From: Prevotella sp. P6B1
GTDB lineage: Bacteria; Bacteroidota; Bacteroidia; Bacteroidales; Bacteroidaceae
NCBI RefSeq assembly: GCF_000702825.1
Contig: NZ_JNKF01000014.1
Span: forward strand, 62,001-126,000
DNA: 64,000 nucleotides
Direction of reading: 5' to 3'
In this document: positions 8,627 through 16,805 of the stretch, piece by piece
Layout of the letters: every line of letters begins with the position of its first letter
How positions within the stretch are numbered: the stretch's first letter is position 1
Program-made: the position numbers and the translations under genes
Notes under the pieces: model-generated
What the model saw: the letters and a program-made list of their open reading frames with translations, nothing else
What the model was told of the DNA's origin: nothing
The model's database searches: none

Positions 8627-9550
8627 TTATAGAGAATCGAGGCGGTCAGAGTACAATTCTCTGGCCGCTTCGTCTCTTTCATCATCCGTCATATCGATAA
8701 GCGGATGAATGTCGATCTCATCGAGATTGATACCGATGCGGTCCATGTTCTGATTGGTATAAGTGAGCTGCGCACCAAACAAGCAGATGGTCCACGAAAT
8801 CTGTACCCAAAGCATGAACAAGGGCAACGCAGCAAACGAACCGTAGATAGCGTTATAGCCAGTCACCCAAATCTGCGAGTGGATATAGAACAACTGTAGC
8901 AGCTGCATGGCAACACCCGACAGGATACCTGGCACAATGGCACTCTTAAACTTGACATTGGTATTGGGCATATACACATACAGTATTACAAAGAGCATCG
9001 ACAACAGCAGATAAGGCGAGAAATCGAGTAATCTACTCACCGCCGAGCCCAAAATCAAAAGGCCTTCCATGTGTTTCGCCACCGTGGCCATAAAGATGGA
9101 AAGACCCATCGACACCACAATAATAATGGGGAATACAAAGAACATGGCCAAATAGTTTGTAAGCGAACGGATAAGCGGACGCGAATTGCTCACCTGCCAT
9201 ATCTGATTGAACGTTTCCTCCACATTGTTAACCAGCATCAAAACCGTATAGAGCATGAAGATCAAACCCACACCTAAGAAGATACCACTCTGCGTATGAA
9301 TCAGGTAGCTGTTCACAAAGTCGGTCAGGATATCAGCCACCTGAGGCTGCGACGACAGCGCATCGCGAAACCATATCTCAATATACTTGTTATATCCGAA
9401 TCCGCGCGCAATGGCAAAAATCACAGCCAAGATAGGCACTATGGCCAGCAACGTAGAATAAGTAAGGGCCGACGCCTGCGTCATCACTCGTTTCGTGGTA
9501 AAGAAACGAATGGTGAGAATCAGCGTACGATATATCTGGTTTATCTTCAT
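8627..9550 (-). CDS. YihY/BrkB-family inner-membrane protein
   Basis: Start set at the second Met (MKINQIYRTL, 9550), because the first (9574) would run into the 3' end of the RNase P RNA gene; about 307 residues. The N-terminal RVMTQASALTYSTLLAIVP motif and roughly six hydrophobic segments match the YihY/virulence factor BrkB family (once mislabelled RNase BN). The C-terminal tail is acidic and probably cytoplasmic. The biochemical role is not established for the family. It lies immediately downstream of rnpB on the same strand. Confidence 0.9.
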   Translation of the reverse strand: MKINQIYRTLILTIRFFTTKRVMTQASALTYSTLLAIVPILAVIFAIARGFGYNKYIEIWFRDALSSQPQVADILTDFVNSYLIHTQSGIFLGVGLIFMLYTVLMLVNNVEETFNQIWQVSNSRPLIRSLTNYLAMFFVFPIIIVVSMGLSIFMATVAKHMEGLLILGSAVSRLLDFSPYLLLSMLFVILYVYMPNTNVKFKSAIVPGILSGVAMQLLQLFYIHSQIWVTGYNAIYGSFAALPLFMLWVQISWTICLFGAQLTYTNQNMDRIGINLDEIDIHPLIDMTDDERDEAARELYSDRLDSL

Positions 9551-9561
9551 ATGATCGAAAA

Positions 9562-9932
9562 AAAAGCACTGCACCTATAAGCCGGGTTCTGTACCATGCA
9601 AGCATGGCGTTTGTCATTTATCTAGTCCATAAGTCACCTCATGGCTCAAGCGTTCTACCCTCCATCGTGTAAGAACTCGGGCGGGCAACCCTCAGACGAC
9701 GGTTTACATGAACTTGCAGCCCCCAGTCGGCACAGCCCAACGATCACCCGCTGGCTGGTGGTCTCTTACACCACCTTCTCACCCTTACCTTGCGGCGGTA
9801 ATTTTCTTCTGCCGGCACCTACTGTCACCAATAGCTTCTACTTTCAGAAGTGGAGCGCCCTATGCTGCCCGGACTTTCCTCTCGCGCGACCTTTCAGAAG
9901 CGCCAGCGACAAACCGTTGCAGTGCGTTTTCT
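9562..9932 (-). ncRNA. rnpB: RNase P RNA (bacterial type A)
   Basis: The minus strand carries the P4 signature GAGGAAAGTCCGGGC (complement at 9878-9892). The 3' part holds ACAGAACCCGGCTTAT (complement near 9577-9592). P1 is closed by GCACTGC/GCAGTGC between about 9917 and 9572. Eight T residues on the minus strand follow P1 and should terminate it. The ends are estimated to within a few bases. The RNA is the catalytic subunit that matures tRNA 5' ends. Confidence 0.95.
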
Positions 9933-9937
9933 GCCTG

Positions 9938-9967
9938 CAAAGATACTCATATTTTCGCAAATTCAAG
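9938..9967 (-). promoter_or_regulatory. Promoter of rnpB
   Basis: On the minus strand CTTG, 18 bases, TAtcTTTG (CAAAGATA at 9938-9945). It places the 5' end of RNase P RNA near 9932. Confidence 0.75.
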
Positions 9968-10151
9968 AAGAATCTGCATAAAATAATTGATATAATTAAA
10001 AATATGTAACTAAAATCATAACAAATCCTTAATTTTGTCAGTAATTTAAGATTTAAAGTGTTAATCGCAAATGCGCGTTAAGCATATGGGGCGAATTGTT
10101 AAAATGGGACAAATCTTTGCGACATTTTGTCAGTATTCCAAATAATGCACT

Positions 10152-10159
10152 TATTTTTG
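10152..10159 (+). promoter_or_regulatory. -7 element before htrA
   Basis: TAttTTTGCACC lies about 50 bases before the gene. A TTTG lies 22 bases further upstream, slightly too far for the consensus. About 200 bases between rnpB and here are AT-rich with no other recognisable feature. Confidence 0.6.
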
Positions 10160-10211
10160 CACCATCAAAACGTGAAAGGAAACTGGATTGTAGAATTTAA
10201 AACTTAAAAAA

Positions 10212-11717
10212 ATGAATGAGAATATGAAAAAAATCGTAAATGTAGCAACACCTGCCGTTTGTGCAGTTGCTTTGACGCTTTCAGTAGTTGCATTCGCTAA
10301 AACCAATGCCGCTACTGCTCCCGCTCCTATTATGACATCAACAACAGCTGCTCCTGCCGGACAGCCTGTAGACCTGACTTATGCTGCCGAAAAGGCCCTG
10401 CCATCGGTAGTATACATCAAATCGGTACAAAACTCAAAGATTCAGACCGTTGAGTATAGTGATCCATTCGAGGACTTCTTCTCTAATCCCTTTGGCGGAT
10501 TCTTCGGACAGGGTCAGGGTAACAACGGGCGCCGTCAGCGTCAGGTGCAGACACCTAAGCGTGCTGCAGCCGGTTCGGGCGTTATCATCTCTGCCGACGG
10601 TTATATTGTCACCAACAACCACGTAGTTGACGGAGCCGACGAGCTGACAGTTAGCCTGAACGAGGGTTCGAAGGAATACTCAGCTCGTGTCATCGGTGCC
10701 GACAAGACCACCGACCTGGCACTCATCAAAATCGACGGCAAAAACTTGCCCGCCATCGTAATTGCCAATAGCGACAATGTCAAGGTGGGTGAATGGGTTC
10801 TCGCTGTAGGTAACCCACTCGGCCTGAACAATACCGTTACAGCAGGTATTATCTCAGCAAAAGCACGTACACTGGGCGCTAACGGTGTCGAGAGTTTTAT
10901 CCAGACCGATGCCGCTATCAACCAAGGTAACTCTGGTGGTGCACTGGTTAACACCCGCGGTGAGCTGGTAGGTATCAATGCCATGCTGGCATCACCCACA
11001 GGTTCGAATATCGGCTACGGTTTCGCCATCCCAACAGCAATTATGAATAAGGTGGTTGAGGACCTGAAGCAGTATGGTAACGTACAGCGCGCTATGATCG
11101 GTATTCAGGGTACAGACGTGAAGACCTACGTTGACGCCGAGAAAGACAAGGATAAGGAAGTTGACTTAGGCACCATGGAGGGTATCTATGTAGCCAAGGT
11201 TGTAGAGGACGGTGCTGCAGAGGCTGCCGGACTGAAGGAAGGCGACGTCATCACCGTCATCGACGGACAGAAAGTTACCAAGTTCGGTGAATTGCAGGGA
11301 ATCCTGGCCAAGAAACGTCCTGGTGACAAGATCAACATCACCTATCTGCGCAATAAGAAGAACCACAGCGCTACCTTGACACTGAAAAACGAGCAGGGCA
11401 CCACTAAGGTAGTGAAGAACGCTGATACCGACGTACTGGGAGCTGACTTCCGTCCTGTTACCGAAGCCCAGAAGAAGCAGTTGGAAATCAACTACGGTCT
11501 GGAGGTAATCAAGGTCAACGGTGGTAAGATGAAGGAGGCCGGTGTACCTAAGGGATTCATCATCCAGCGCGTGAACGATGTTCCTATGAAGACCTTCGAC
11601 GACCTGCAGAACGCAGTAAAGGAGGCCAACAACTCGAAGGACCAGATGCTCGTTATCCGTGGTATCTTCCCAACAGGTAAAAAAGGTGGTTTCGTAGTAT
11701 ATCTGCAGAGCGAATAA
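10212..11717 (+). CDS. HtrA/DegQ-family periplasmic serine protease
   Basis: 501 residues with an N-terminal signal segment (about 1-34). The trypsin-like domain carries the triad His137 (VTNNHVVDG), Asp168 (KTTDLALIKID) and Ser241 (QGNSGGALVN). A Gly/Phe-rich loop (residues 86-104) precedes it, resembling the regulatory LA loop. Two PDZ domains follow, the first with IYVAKVVEDGAAEAAGLKEGD and the second with the GFIIQRVNDVPMKT region. The enzyme degrades or refolds damaged envelope proteins. Single-gene unit ending in a strong terminator, directly before rpoD. An internal ATG four codons in is an alternative start. Confidence 0.95.
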   Translation: MNENMKKIVNVATPAVCAVALTLSVVAFAKTNAATAPAPIMTSTTAAPAGQPVDLTYAAEKALPSVVYIKSVQNSKIQTVEYSDPFEDFFSNPFGGFFGQGQGNNGRRQRQVQTPKRAAAGSGVIISADGYIVTNNHVVDGADELTVSLNEGSKEYSARVIGADKTTDLALIKIDGKNLPAIVIANSDNVKVGEWVLAVGNPLGLNNTVTAGIISAKARTLGANGVESFIQTDAAINQGNSGGALVNTRGELVGINAMLASPTGSNIGYGFAIPTAIMNKVVEDLKQYGNVQRAMIGIQGTDVKTYVDAEKDKDKEVDLGTMEGIYVAKVVEDGAAEAAGLKEGDVITVIDGQKVTKFGELQGILAKKRPGDKINITYLRNKKNHSATLTLKNEQGTTKVVKNADTDVLGADFRPVTEAQKKQLEINYGLEVIKVNGGKMKEAGVPKGFIIQRVNDVPMKTFDDLQNAVKEANNSKDQMLVIRGIFPTGKKGGFVVYLQSE

Positions 11718-11736
11718 TACAAAATCGATAAAAAAG

Positions 11737-11770
11737 AGCCACGAATGATGAAAATTCGTGGCTTTTTTTT
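11737..11770 (+). terminator. Terminator of htrA
   Basis: AGCCACGAAT (11737-11746) pairs with ATTCGTGGCT (11754-11763) and is followed by seven more T residues. The end of this T-run provides the -33 TTTG of the rpoD promoter. Confidence 0.92.
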
Positions 11771-11799
11771 GGTCAATTCAGGAAAAAGCCTTACTTTTG
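11768..11799 (+). promoter_or_regulatory. Promoter of rpoD
   Basis: TTTG at 11768-11771, 20 bases, TActTTTG at 11792-11799. It overlaps the T-tract of the preceding terminator. Confidence 0.82.
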
Positions 11800-11824
11800 C
11801 GCTCAGCTAAAAAATATTACCACG

Positions 11825-12685
11825 ATGAGACAACTAAAGATCACTAAATCTATAACCAACCGAGAAAGTGCGGCTCTGGAGAAGTATCTACAGGAAATCA
11901 GCAAAGAAACCATGATCTCGGCTGAGGAAGAAGTTGAATTGGCACAGCGCATCAAAAAGGGAGACCAAAAGGCGCTGGAACGACTGACGAAGGCAAACCT
12001 TCGCTTCGTGGTATCTGTGGCTAAACAATATCAGAATCAAGGACTATCGCTACCCGATCTGATCAACGAGGGAAACCTTGGACTACTCAAGGCAGCAGAG
12101 CGTTTCGATGAGACACGCGGATTCAAGTTCATCTCGTATGCAGTATGGTGGATTCGTCAGAGTATTCTGCAGGCCATCTCAGAGCAGAGCCGTATCGTAC
12201 GTCTGCCGCTCAACCAGGTGGGATCAGTCAATAAGATCAATCGCGAGATTAACCGCTTTGAACAGCTGAACGAGCGCCGACCATCAATCGACGAGATTGC
12301 CGAAAAAACAGATCTGCCGCAGGATAAGATCGACGAGGCAATGAGCATCAACGGCCACCACATCTCAGTGGATGCGCCATTCATTGAGGGCGAAGACAAC
12401 AGTCTGCTCGACGTGATGACAAACAGCGATGCTCCTCTGGCCGACAACTCGCTGGTAGAAGAATCGCTGAAATCAGAAATACAGAACGCTCTGAACACCC
12501 TGAATGAGCGAGAGCGCAACGTGGTAGAAGCCTCATACGGCATCAACCAACCAGAGTTGACACTGGAAGAGATCGGCTCAAAGTTCGGACTTACACGCGA
12601 GCGCGTACGACAGATTAAGGAAAAGGCTATCCGCAAACTCAGAAATAGTAAAGCGAATAAATTTTTAAAGACATATTTAGGATAA
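11825..12685 (+). CDS. rpoD: Primary sigma factor RpoD (Bacteroidetes short form)
   Basis: 286 residues. Region 1.2 ([13 protein letters not shown]), region 2 with [15 protein letters not shown] and the promoter-melting [15 protein letters not shown], region 3, and region 4 ending in the helix-turn-helix [24 protein letters not shown] are all present. Region 1.1 and the long non-conserved insert of proteobacterial sigma-70 are absent, as is usual for the Bacteroidetes housekeeping sigma. This factor reads the TTTG/TAnnTTTG promoters seen throughout the window. Its stop overlaps the next gene's ATG. Confidence 0.96.
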   Translation: MRQLKITKSITNRESAALEKYLQEISKETMISAEEEVELAQRIKKGDQKALERLTKANLRFVVSVAKQYQNQGLSLPDLINEGNLGLLKAAERFDETRGFKFISYAVWWIRQSILQAISEQSRIVRLPLNQVGSVNKINREINRFEQLNERRPSIDEIAEKTDLPQDKIDEAMSINGHHISVDAPFIEGEDNSLLDVMTNSDAPLADNSLVEESLKSEIQNALNTLNERERNVVEASYGINQPELTLEEIGSKFGLTRERVRQIKEKAIRKLRNSKANKFLKTYLG

Positions 12686-13107
12686 TGAAATTGATTAAAC
12701 AACTTACACTCGCCATCATTCTGATGGCTGCCGGCACCACCAACGTACAGGCACAGAATGTAAAAGTTCCAAAGGCGTATATGTTCGGATTCGTAGCTTC
12801 GTTCAACGACTCTACGGTATATTTTACCAATATCCAGCAGGTTGACAGCGTTTGGGTTACCAAGAAAAAGAATATGCTGGCAGGCCGTAATCACTACAGC
12901 TACCAGTTGCGTGAATACTTCACACAGAACCGTTCACTCCCCAACCGTACTTGTGTAGTTATTGCCGACGTGAACCGCAAGAATCTTGAGAAGAAATACG
13001 CCAAGATGAAGAATAAGTATCTGGTAAAAAGCAAGAAGCCATACGAAGTACGCAGCATCGCTGAGACCGACTTCAAGTTTAAGACCGTTGATATGAGTTA
13101 CGAATAA
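12685..13107 (+). CDS. Small secreted protein co-expressed with rpoD
   Basis: 140 residues with a clear signal peptide ending AQAQ-like (VQAQN, residues 21-25). The mature part is basic and rich in Lys, Tyr and Asn. It contains AYMFGFVASFNDSTVYFTNI and a Lys-rich KNLEKKYAKMKNKYLVKSKK stretch. No known domain is recognised. The ATG overlaps the rpoD stop (TAATG), so the two are probably translationally coupled. A bidirectional terminator follows. Confidence 0.85.
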   Translation: MKLIKQLTLAIILMAAGTTNVQAQNVKVPKAYMFGFVASFNDSTVYFTNIQQVDSVWVTKKKNMLAGRNHYSYQLREYFTQNRSLPNRTCVVIADVNRKNLEKKYAKMKNKYLVKSKKPYEVRSIAETDFKFKTVDMSYE

Positions 13108-13113
13108 GAAAAA

Positions 13114-13145
13114 AATAATCCTCAGTAAAACTACTGAGGATTATT
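13114..13145. terminator. Bidirectional terminator, rpoD unit / aminotransferase
   Basis: A perfect 14-base stem, AATAATCCTCAGTA (13114-13127) with TACTGAGGATTATT (13132-13145). A-run before and T-run after serve both converging units. It overlaps the last codons of the aminotransferase gene. Confidence 0.92.
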
Positions 13146-14441
13146 TTTTTCAAACACTTTCATGCGTTCTTCGAGTTGCGCATATTGGTGTTCCTCAATG
13201 AACGAGGTGCACACACGCAGACCTTCCTGCTCCGAACCACAGGTTATCAGGCAGATGGCAGACACACCATAGTACATCAACTCCTTGGCCAACTGTCCCG
13301 AAGTCATACCTGGATAGCCTATAGTAAAATAGAAGCCATCAGCAATAGGTTCGTCGAGATCCTTATCGTAAACCACATAGAAGTTGTGGCGACAGAAAAT
13401 CTCCTTCAGTTTCTTGGCACGCTCACCATACACACTAATCTCCTTGCGGAAGTCGTATTCACCCTCGTAGGCAGCTTTCAGCATAGCTGCCAACGCATAC
13501 TGAGCACTATGACTGGTGCCAGAACTCAAGGCATAAAGCATGCGAGTAGAGAATACGGGACCAAATGGCAAGCCCTGATAGCGAGCAGCCAAATCGTCGA
13601 AATGACGATGGAACAAGGCATCGCTGATACAAACCACACCAATGCGCTCACCAGCATAGCTGAAAGCCTTTGAGCCAGAAATGAGCAGCATATAATTATC
13701 GGTATAGCGAGCCACAGTGGCCTGATAAGGCGCTTCGAAAGGCTTTGAGAGATCCTTACGGAAGTCCATGGCAAAGTAAGCTAGATCCTCCATCACGATA
13801 GCATCATACTTGGTTGCCAGCTCGCCGACAATCTGCAACTCCTCCTCACGCAGACAAATCCACGAGGGGTTGTTGGGGTTTGAGTACACGATGGCGCAGA
13901 TGTTACCATTGCACATGTAACTTTCGAGTTTAGCACGCAACTTTTCGCCACGATAATTATACACGTCGAAGGTCTCGTATTTCACACCCATCACCTGCAG
14001 TTGCATCTTCTGCACAGGGAACCCTGGGTCGATAAACAGCACGGTATCCTTGTTGTGATCACACTGCGAACAGGTCAGGAACGAGGCAAAGGTACCCTGC
14101 ATTGAACCGGTAACAGGCACACAGCCTTCAGGCTTTACATCGATGCCGATAAAAGCCTTGACAAACTGCGAGGCAGCCTCTTTCAATACTAGCGCACCCT
14201 GAATGTCAGGATATGAATGAGCAATACCACCTTCGAGGGCTTTTATCTGGGCATCAACGCCTACCTGAGCAGCAGGCAGACCAGGAATACCCATCTCCAT
14301 CTTGATGAATTCTACCCCACTCGCCTTCTCGGCTTTAGCAGCTACCTGCTTCACCTCACGGATGGTAGCCTTGGCAAAATCCTCGATGCCAAGTTCTGCC
14401 ACCAGTCCGTCAACTATTTCTCTTTTAATTGGAGTTTCCAT
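13131..14441 (-). CDS. PLP-dependent aminotransferase (probably aromatic)
   Basis: 436 residues, fold-type I class I/II aminotransferase. The cofactor lysine is in LISGSKAFSYAGERIG, the substrate-contact motif NPNNPSW is present, and EDLAYFAMD follows. Third gene of the iorA-iorB-aminotransferase operon; its start overlaps the iorB stop by one base. The context suggests it interconverts aromatic amino acids and arylpyruvates for the adjacent oxidoreductase. Substrate is inferred from neighbours only. Confidence 0.9.
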   Translation of the reverse strand: METPIKREIVDGLVAELGIEDFAKATIREVKQVAAKAEKASGVEFIKMEMGIPGLPAAQVGVDAQIKALEGGIAHSYPDIQGALVLKEAASQFVKAFIGIDVKPEGCVPVTGSMQGTFASFLTCSQCDHNKDTVLFIDPGFPVQKMQLQVMGVKYETFDVYNYRGEKLRAKLESYMCNGNICAIVYSNPNNPSWICLREEELQIVGELATKYDAIVMEDLAYFAMDFRKDLSKPFEAPYQATVARYTDNYMLLISGSKAFSYAGERIGVVCISDALFHRHFDDLAARYQGLPFGPVFSTRMLYALSSGTSHSAQYALAAMLKAAYEGEYDFRKEISVYGERAKKLKEIFCRHNFYVVYDKDLDEPIADGFYFTIGYPGMTSGQLAKELMYYGVSAICLITCGSEQEGLRVCTSFIEEHQYAQLEERMKVFEKNNPQ

Positions 14442-15013
14442 TATTTCTGCGCTGCTTTACCAATGGCTAATGCTTTGATGTTGGCATCTACGATGGCATC
14501 ACCTTTGCGGGCGAAGACGCGACGGATGGCATCCTCTAACTTATCGTACTCGATACCCAAGGCCTTCTGGGCTGCACCCAGCAGAATCACGTTGGCCGAA
14601 CGGGGCACACCATTATCTTTGGCTGCCTGTTCGATATCCAGTACAATCACATTCTTTACACTTTCCAAATCCTGTTTAATCTTCTCGATTTCAGGATAGT
14701 TAGGAATATTTACGAAAGGAGCGCTCGAAGTAATAATCCAGCCATCCTTAGCCAAGAATGGCAGATAGCGCAGGGCCTCCATGGGCTCCATCGAGATGAT
14801 GACATCAGCACCACCCAGAGGAATCAGATCGCTGCTGATGGGGGTGCTCGAGATGCGCAGATTCGACTGTACGTCGCCACCACGCTGACTCATACCGTGT
14901 ACCTCGGCCTGCTTGATATAGAGGTTCTCCTTCATGGCAGCCTCGCCAATGATAGTTGCAATCGAGAGGATACCCTGACCACCTACTCCACAAAGAATTA
15001 TATCAGTTTTCAT
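14441..15013 (-). CDS. iorB: Indolepyruvate oxidoreductase beta subunit
   Basis: 190 residues matching the gamma/beta-type domain of 2-oxoacid:ferredoxin oxidoreductases. LCGVGGQGILS is at the N-terminus, HGMSQRGGDVQSNLR follows, and the ADVIISMEPMEALRYLPF stretch is typical of IorB. With IorA it would oxidise arylpyruvates to aryl-acetyl-CoA, or run in reverse. Located 38 bases after iorA; the spacer is made of low-complexity repeats. Confidence 0.94.
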   Translation of the reverse strand: MKTDIILCGVGGQGILSIATIIGEAAMKENLYIKQAEVHGMSQRGGDVQSNLRISSTPISSDLIPLGGADVIISMEPMEALRYLPFLAKDGWIITSSAPFVNIPNYPEIEKIKQDLESVKNVIVLDIEQAAKDNGVPRSANVILLGAAQKALGIEYDKLEDAIRRVFARKGDAIVDANIKALAIGKAAQK

Positions 15014-15051
15014 TGAACTTTGAGGTTTGAACTTTTTACTTTTTTACATTT

Positions 15052-16659
15052 TTACTTTTTCTCTGTAGCCTTTTTCTGCTTGAGATGGCGCTGCAGCGTC
15101 TGCATACACTCACGGCGAGGGATAATCACACTCACACCATGATAATTGATCTCATCGCGAATGGCCTGTGTAATCTCGAGCATGTTCTTAGGGATGGGGT
15201 TAACCACCTTAAGGTGATCCTCTGAGAGGCCCAAGCCCTTACAGATAGCCTCGAACTTATTGGTACCAGCCGAATCCTGTCCACCAGTCATAGCGGTGGT
15301 CAGGTTATCGCTGATAATTACAGTAATATCAGCATTCTCGTTGATAGCATCCAGCAAACCAGTCATACCGCTGTGGGTAAAGGTAGAGTCACCGATGATA
15401 GCTACGGCAGGCCACTGACCAGCATCGCTGGCACCCTTGGCCATCGTAATCGAAGCACCCATATCTACACAGCTGTGGATGGCCTTGTATGGAGGCAGGA
15501 ATCCCAGTGTGTAACAACCGATATCGCCAAACACACGGGCATTGGGATACTCCTTCAGCACCTCATTCAAGGCTGTATACACATCGCGGTGTCCACAACC
15601 CTGGCACAGTGCAGGCGGACGTGGAGTAACATCCTCACATGGTGCATAGCCCTCGCTGCTCTCAATACCAAGCGCTTTTTTCAGGAAGTCGGGATTCAAC
15701 TCGCCTGTACGAGGCAGTTCGCCAGTCAATCGTCCCTTGATAACAGCGTTTCCAGGCATCACACCACGTACCTGATCCTCAATGAAAGGCTGTCCCTCTT
15801 CGGCAATCAGCACGCTCTCACAATCATCTGTCATACGACGAATCAGCTTCTTGGGGATTGGATACTGAGAGATCTTGAGCACGGGGAAAGGACACCCCTC
15901 AGGATAGCACTCCATCAGGTAGTTGTAAGCAATACCGCTGGCGATGATACCCAATTGGTGGTCGGCACCATCAATATACTTGTTATATTTACTATCTACA
16001 GCCATCTGCTCAAGCAAAGGCTGCTGACCGGTAACTACTACATTACGCTTACGGGCAAAGGCGGGCAGCAATACCCAGTTGCTGGCCTGAGCATCGTAAT
16101 TAAGCTCATTCTGTGGGCGGGCCTCTTCCTTCACCTCAACCACCGCACGACTGTGAGCCATACGGGTAGTGACACGCATCAAGATAGGCAGGTGCAACCG
16201 CTCCGACAGGTCGAATGCTTCTTGCATCATATCGTAAGCCTCCTGTTGTGAGCTGGGCTCCAAGGTAGGAATCATAGCAAACTTAGCATAGAAACGTGAG
16301 TCCTGCTCGTCCTGCGATGAGTGCATCGATGGGTCGTCGGCTACCAGAACTACTACACCACCGTTGGTACCCGTCATAGCCGAGTTAACAAACGGATCGG
16401 CACAGACATTCAGTCCCACATGTTTCATACACACCAGCGCCCTCTTGCCCATATACGACATACCGAGAGCAGCCTCCATAGCCGTCTTCTCGTTGGTACT
16501 CCAACGACGGTGGATGTTACGCTCTTTAGCAATTGGCGACTCCTGAATATACTCAGTAATCTCCGTTGATGGAGTGCCGGGATAGGCATATACACCACTC
16601 AGACCTGCATCAATAGCACCCTGAGCAATAGCCTCGTCTCCCAATAAAAGCTTTTTCAT
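15052..16659 (-). CDS. iorA: Indolepyruvate oxidoreductase alpha subunit (no ferredoxin domain)
   Basis: 535 residues. The N-terminal pyrimidine-binding part opens with LGDEAIAQGAIDAGLSGVYAYPGTPSTE (first 20 shown in family alignments) and a TPP domain carries RPPALCQGCGHRD and the GDIGCY/GDSTFTHSG motifs. Classical archaeal IorA has about 100 more residues with two [4Fe-4S] clusters at the C-terminus. Here the chain ends at HLKQKKATEKK with a single Cys in PRREC, so that domain is missing. The last codons and stop lie in a low-complexity AAAAGTAAAA repeat. First gene of the operon. Confidence 0.93.
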   Translation of the reverse strand: MKKLLLGDEAIAQGAIDAGLSGVYAYPGTPSTEITEYIQESPIAKERNIHRRWSTNEKTAMEAALGMSYMGKRALVCMKHVGLNVCADPFVNSAMTGTNGGVVVLVADDPSMHSSQDEQDSRFYAKFAMIPTLEPSSQQEAYDMMQEAFDLSERLHLPILMRVTTRMAHSRAVVEVKEEARPQNELNYDAQASNWVLLPAFARKRNVVVTGQQPLLEQMAVDSKYNKYIDGADHQLGIIASGIAYNYLMECYPEGCPFPVLKISQYPIPKKLIRRMTDDCESVLIAEEGQPFIEDQVRGVMPGNAVIKGRLTGELPRTGELNPDFLKKALGIESSEGYAPCEDVTPRPPALCQGCGHRDVYTALNEVLKEYPNARVFGDIGCYTLGFLPPYKAIHSCVDMGASITMAKGASDAGQWPAVAIIGDSTFTHSGMTGLLDAINENADITVIISDNLTTAMTGGQDSAGTNKFEAICKGLGLSEDHLKVVNPIPKNMLEITQAIRDEINYHGVSVIIPRRECMQTLQRHLKQKKATEKK

Positions 16660-16720
16660 CTGACTAATTTATATTTTACAATTTTACGATTTTCAATTAT
16701 GTGATATTATCTATCAGGGG

Positions 16721-16752
16721 CAAAGGTAGGCATTTTTACGCAAACAGCCAAA
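16721..16752 (-). promoter_or_regulatory. Promoter of iorA operon
   Basis: On the minus strand TTTG (CAAA at 16749-16752), 20 bases, TAccTTTG (CAAAGGTA at 16721-16728). The -33 box lies inside the T-run of the terminator at 16756-16782. Confidence 0.8.
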
Positions 16753-16755
16753 AAA

Positions 16756-16782
16756 ATACGGCTTAATTTGCTTAAGCCGTAT
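16756..16782 (-). terminator. Terminator after the FadL-like gene
   Basis: ATACGGCTTAA (16756-16766) and TTAAGCCGTAT (16772-16782), five-base loop, followed on the minus strand by a T-run. Confidence 0.9.
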
Positions 16783-16805
16783 TTTTATTCATCCACCTTT
16801 CAATT

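Noticed and set aside
9641..10009. 122-residue frame over 9.6-10.0 kb
   Set aside because: It lies on the opposite strand across the RNase P RNA gene, whose conserved helices explain the sequence.
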